Source: Candidatus Cloacimonas acidaminovorans str. Evry
GTDB taxonomy: Bacteria; Cloacimonadota; Cloacimonadia; Cloacimonadales; Cloacimonadaceae
NCBI RefSeq assembly: GCF_000146065.2
Contig: NC_020449.1
Location: 1 to 64,000, forward strand
Reading direction: 5' to 3'
Length of the DNA stretch: 64,000 nucleotides
The notes under the pieces are model-generated. The model saw nothing but the letters and a program-made list of their open reading frames with translations, was not told where the DNA came from and did not search any database. This document shows, in pieces, positions 60,692 through 64,000 of the stretch. The position numbers were made by a program, and so were the translations under genes. How positions within the stretch are numbered: position 1 is the first letter of the stretch; every line of letters starts with the position of its first letter.

Positions 60692-61102
60692 ATGGATATC
60701 AAAGAAATACTCTCACAAATCCGCTCCATAGCAAATAATGCTTTAGGTGGTGGTTATTCTTTCGGACAGCCCTCAAAATTGGGTGATCTTTATGTAATTC
60801 CGGTTGCCAGAGTTACTTATGGAATGGGTGGCGGAGCTGATGAATCCTCTCCCGATACTGCCAAAAAAGAAGATGAAGACAGCTCTTCCCCAGCAGAAGA
60901 AAAAGGCAAAAAGGTAAAAAATAAAGTTGGTTTCAGCGGAGGTGGAGGTATTGGCATTCATAGCGTTCCGGTAGGGCTTTTTTCCCTTAAGGAAGACCGC
61001 ATTAAGTTTCATCCAGTAATTAGCTTTTGGGAAATTATTGCGATGATGAGTTTATCAGCTCTGTTTGTCCTGAAAATGAAAAAGTTGAGGTTTAAAAAGT
61101 AA
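60692..61102 (+). CDS. GerW/YtfJ-family protein
   Basis: 136 aa. The N-terminal ANNALGGGYSFGQPSKLGDL then YVIPVARVTYGMGGG matches the GerW family, first described as a spore germination protein. A low-complexity acidic/basic insert (about 50-80) precedes the second conserved block GGGGIGIHSVPVGLF. A C-terminal membrane segment lies near 110-128. The ATG at 60692 is 6 bp after AGGAG. No sporulation genes are visible here, so a general role is more likely. Confidence 0.85.
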   Translation: MDIKEILSQIRSIANNALGGGYSFGQPSKLGDLYVIPVARVTYGMGGGADESSPDTAKKEDEDSSSPAEEKGKKVKNKVGFSGGGGIGIHSVPVGLFSLKEDRIKFHPVISFWEIIAMMSLSALFVLKMKKLRFKK

Positions 61103-61156
61103 ACCCGAAATATACTGTTTAGGTAAAAACGGATTGGCAGTTTCTTCTTTGCCCAG
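61101..61156 (+). repeat. Family D hairpin repeat, copy 4
   Basis: TAAACCCGAAATATACTG, AAAAACGGATTGGCAGTTTC, TTCTTTGCCCAGAG. It begins on the stop codon of the GerW-like gene. Confidence 0.55.
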
Positions 61157-61197
61157 AGGGAATTTGAATACCTGCAAAACTGCTTTAGGTGATGAAT

Positions 61198-62178
61198 ATG
61201 CTTTCTATTTTTAGCCCCAGTAACTATGCCCCTTTTAATATTGCCTGCGAGGAATATATCCTGAAGAACTTTCCTGAGGATGTATTTTTGCTTTATATAA
61301 ACAACCCCAGTATTATTGTAGGTAAACATCAAAATACTTTGGCAGAAATAAATTACGAATGGGTAAGGGAACATAATATTCCGGTTGTGCGTCGTTTAAC
61401 AGGTGGTGGTTCCGTATTTCACGATCCAGGAAACTTGAATTATTCCTTTTTGATGAATGAAAGTGAGGATTTTAACCGTAATTTTGAACGCTATACCAAA
61501 CCCATTTTAGCTGTCCTTCAGGAGTTGGGAATTCCTGCCATTTTAGAAGGAAGAAACGACCTTACTATCAATGGCTGCAAGTTTTCCGGGAACGCTAAAA
61601 CCAATGCCTTCGGAAAAACTCTCCAGCATGGAACTATCCTTTTCAGTTCCAATATTTCAGACCTCACCGCGGCTCTAAACCCGAGAGAAGAAAAGTTTAA
61701 CGATAAAGCGGTAAAATCCGTGCAGGCAAGAGTTACCAATGTTTCCGACCACCTTCCTTATCCTCTTTCTTTGCAGGATTTTGTCACTTTAGTTAGGGCA
61801 AAAGTGAGAACTATGTATCCCGATATTCAGGATTATACTTTTTCCCTCAGAGATAAAGAGGAAATCCAAGCTCTAATGAATAGTAAATATGATACCTGGG
61901 AATGGAACTTTGGCAAATCACCCCGCTATAATTTGTGCCATTCCCTTAAAACAAAAGTAGGAATAATTGAATTCTACCTCCTGGTAAATAAAGGTATCAT
62001 TGAAGAAGTGAATATCTACGGCGATTTTTTTACTAACCGCGAAATTAGCGAACTGGAAAATGCCCTCTGCGGAATTGAACATAAACCTGAAACGGTAGCA
62101 AAAGTGCTGAAAGATATGGAATATAAAAGCTTTTTCGGAGAGGTGAAACTGGAAGAAATTGTGAAGGCAATGTTTTGA
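61198..62178 (+). CDS. lplA: Lipoate-protein ligase
   Basis: 326 aa from the ATG at 61198, 5 bp after AGGTGA; starts at 61189 (GTG) or 61192 are also possible. It activates lipoate with ATP and attaches it to lipoyl domains of 2-oxoacid dehydrogenases or glycine cleavage H protein. RRLTGGGSVFHDPGNLNYSF (near 65-84) binds lipoyl-AMP. Lys128 in NGCKFSGNAK is the catalytic Lys. The C-terminal domain (about 240-326) is of the LplA kind. Confidence 0.93.
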   Translation: MLSIFSPSNYAPFNIACEEYILKNFPEDVFLLYINNPSIIVGKHQNTLAEINYEWVREHNIPVVRRLTGGGSVFHDPGNLNYSFLMNESEDFNRNFERYTKPILAVLQELGIPAILEGRNDLTINGCKFSGNAKTNAFGKTLQHGTILFSSNISDLTAALNPREEKFNDKAVKSVQARVTNVSDHLPYPLSLQDFVTLVRAKVRTMYPDIQDYTFSLRDKEEIQALMNSKYDTWEWNFGKSPRYNLCHSLKTKVGIIEFYLLVNKGIIEEVNIYGDFFTNREISELENALCGIEHKPETVAKVLKDMEYKSFFGEVKLEEIVKAMF

Positions 62179-62227
62179 TGTTTTACAAAGAGGAAAAGAG
62201 AAAAAGAGAAATGACGAGAGAGTAGGA

Positions 62228-62277
62228 AAGCCAGAAAGGGCTACACAATTATGTAGAAGGTGGCGTAAGCCCCTCGG
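62228..62277 (+). repeat. Family B repeat
   Basis: AAGCCAGAAAGGGCTACACA, ATTATGTAGAAGGTGGCGTA, AGCCCCTCGG. The left palindrome is damaged and the right one intact. It lies in the convergent gap between lplA and the SNF2 gene. Confidence 0.75.
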
Positions 62278-62427
62278 AAAAAGAAGAATACTACTATTCA
62301 CTCTCTATTTATTTTTCAGGTTTCCTATTAGCACTTTAATCACTGTTTTTTACGATGTTTGCCTTGGGCTTCCCCTTTTCCCCTTTTCACTTTCCTCCAG
62401 ACCTATTGATCTCTTGACCTCTTGACC

Positions 62428-64000
62428 CTATTCCGAATAGCTAAAAAGTTTCTTTATATCTTCTTTCGTCATTGCCTTCAGCACATTTTGTCCACCCTCA
62501 ATAACCGTTTCAAAGAGTTCGCGTTTGTTTTGTTGCAGTTGCAGGATTTTTTCTTCCACAGTGCCTTTGGTAATCAGACGAAAAACTTGAACCTTATGTG
62601 TTTGTCCGATTCTGTGAGTTCTATCTATTGCCTGATTTTCCACCATTGGATTCCACCAGGGATCATATAGGATAACGGTATCTGCAGCAGTTAAGTTAAG
62701 TCCCGTTCCACCTGCCTTCAAGGAGATTAAAAAGAGTTTAATCTCGGGATTGGTTTCAAAGCTTTTTATGGGAGTAACTCTATCCTTGGTTTGTCCATCC
62801 AGGTAGCAATAGGGCAAGGAATTTGCTTCCAAGACCTTCCGAATAATGGACAGCATTTGGACAAACTGACTGAAAATCAAGACCTTATGTCCTGCATTTG
62901 TCGCTTCGGTAACCAGTTCCAGAAGCTGTTCCAGTTTGGAGGATGCTTCCAGTTCCGGTAAAATATCGCCATTGGCAAGATGAGGGTGATTGCAGACCTG
63001 TCTTAGTTTTGTAAGTGCAGCTAAAATATGAATATAGCTTGGCATCTCTTTTCCCTCCGGCAGGAGTTTTTTATGCACCATATCCAAAATTTGCAGGTAA
63101 AGTTTTTCCTGCAGGGTATTTAGTTTGCACCAGGAAATTTGTTCCTGTTTATCCGGAAGTTCCAGGAGCACATCTTTTTTTATTCTGCGCAGCATAAAAG
63201 GGGCAACCATTCGGGATAAAGAAAGTCGGGCAGTTATTTCTCCTTCAGCAGGCAGATAATTCTGTTTAAATTTATTCAGGGTGCCCAAATAGCCAGGGTT
63301 CAGGAAATCAAATATAGACCAAAGTTCGGTAAGATTATTTTCAATAGGAGTTCCCGTTAAAGCCAAACGGTGTTTGCTTTTCAGTTTTTTGATGGCGGAA
63401 GTGCGTTGAGCGGAAACATTTTTAATATTTTGTGCTTCATCCAGAACAATCCATTCAAACTCCATATTTTTCAGGTAAGCAACATCTCCCAAAACCATAG
63501 AATAGCTCATAATAAAGAGCTGGACATTAGGATTGGAGAGGATTTCCATCCGGGTTGTTTTATTACCATCCACAATGGCAAAAGGGATATTGGTATGGAA
63601 CTTGTCAATTTCCGCAGCCCAATTATAAAGCAAGGTCTTAGGACAAATTACCAGTGAGACCTGCCCCAAAGTTGTAGATAAAATGGCAGAAAGTGCCTGA
63701 ATGGTTTTTCCCAAGCCCATTTCATCGGCAAGAATACCGTTTAAGTGATAATGTGCCAACATTTTAATCCAGGCAACACCGGCTTTTTGATAACCGCGTA
63801 AAACGGTTTGCAAATAGAGAGGTAAGGTTTCAGGACCTTCCAATCGCCTTTTCAGTAACGCCTCATAAAATCCTTCTAACCATTCATCACCCTGCATTCT
63901 AAAGGCAGGATTATCTTCCTGCAATTTAAGATAATAGGGCAGGTTCATCATTCGGGAACGATACACCTGATCAGTTTTATGTTCACTGCGGGAAAGAAGT
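62428..64000 (-). CDS. SNF2-family DEAD/DEAH-like helicase (N-terminus outside the window)
   Basis: At least 523 aa. The reading frame stays open to the window edge, so the true start lies beyond 64000. The visible part is the SNF2 motor: LADEMGLGKTIQALSA (motif I), LDEAQNIKN (motif II), ALTGTPIENN (motif III), then helicase C with IFSQFVQML, SLKAGGTGLNLTAAD and DRTHRIGQ (motif VI). It ends in a short Lys-rich tail. Bacterial SNF2 proteins of this type resemble RapA-like or HepA-like remodelers; the missing N-terminus (often a zinc or SWIM domain) prevents a closer call. Confidence 0.92.
   Translation of the reverse strand, partial: LLSRSEHKTDQVYRSRMMNLPYYLKLQEDNPAFRMQGDEWLEGFYEALLKRRLEGPETLPLYLQTVLRGYQKAGVAWIKMLAHYHLNGILADEMGLGKTIQALSAILSTTLGQVSLVICPKTLLYNWAAEIDKFHTNIPFAIVDGNKTTRMEILSNPNVQLFIMSYSMVLGDVAYLKNMEFEWIVLDEAQNIKNVSAQRTSAIKKLKSKHRLALTGTPIENNLTELWSIFDFLNPGYLGTLNKFKQNYLPAEGEITARLSLSRMVAPFMLRRIKKDVLLELPDKQEQISWCKLNTLQEKLYLQILDMVHKKLLPEGKEMPSYIHILAALTKLRQVCNHPHLANGDILPELEASSKLEQLLELVTEATNAGHKVLIFSQFVQMLSIIRKVLEANSLPYCYLDGQTKDRVTPIKSFETNPEIKLFLISLKAGGTGLNLTAADTVILYDPWWNPMVENQAIDRTHRIGQTHKVQVFRLITKGTVEEKILQLQQNKRELFETVIEGGQNVLKAMTKEDIKKLFSYSE

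Overview
The window starts exactly on the first base of dnaA and carries an oriC-like cluster of six DnaA boxes just downstream, so it looks like the first 64 kb of a chromosome numbered from dnaA. The DNA is AT-rich and gene-dense. Several lines point to a Gram-negative-type cell: lipoproteins, SurA-like chaperones, a BamD-like protein, and four large secreted proteins with C-terminal sorting domains of the type IX secretion kind. A class I two-subunit fumarase, a two-subunit CoA-transferase and FN3/T9SS-rich proteins suggest an anaerobic amino-acid fermenter of the Cloacimonadota (Candidatus Cloacimonas or a close relative). That taxonomic call is inference from gene content, not from a database match.

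Layout. 1-1752: dnaA and oriC. 1753-12717: one unbroken rightward unit of eleven genes with gaps of 0-14 bp or 1-4 bp overlaps (lipoprotein, two parvulin-type isomerases, pgpA, yajC, def, fmt, DUF116, a PDZ-less HtrA protease, a secreted phosphoesterase, a radical SAM protein). 12718-14875: a leftward PAP2 phosphatase and 1.2 kb of repeats. 14876-21026: a radical SAM/SPASM protein, then HEAT protein, TrmJ-type methylase and gingipain-like protease. 21714-25014: plsC, small membrane protein, DUF58, fumarase alpha and beta. 25196-33481: a five-gene membrane operon of unknown function, with two large FN3/DUF6754-like paralogues flanking three smaller membrane proteins; this is the best candidate for an undescribed system. 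33482-37067: an orphan small gene, a leftward secreted protein and repeats. 37068-46428: DUF2809, then dapA, PreP-like M16C protease, rsgA, nadK, recN, DUF4349, NfeD. 46591-50466: nth (leftward), SRAP, HD-GYP response regulator, CoA-transferase A and B. 50467-51624: 1.2 kb of repeats, then leftward hflX. 53171-53552: tRNA-Ser, Ser, Gln, Gln. 53717-58347: HEAT protein, greA, M18 aminopeptidase, hypothetical, bamD-like, nadD. 58702-62178: secreted T9SS protein, GerW-like, lipoate ligase. 62428-end: SNF2 helicase cut by the window edge.

The non-coding DNA is not empty. At least eight families of short palindromic dispersed repeats fill nearly every gap between transcription units and are absent inside operons. 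Two families share a twin-hairpin layout, and two pairs of one family have an identical 88-bp period. A 33-bp tandem array and a 9-bp tandem array are also present. No rRNA, insertion sequence, prophage or CRISPR array was seen.
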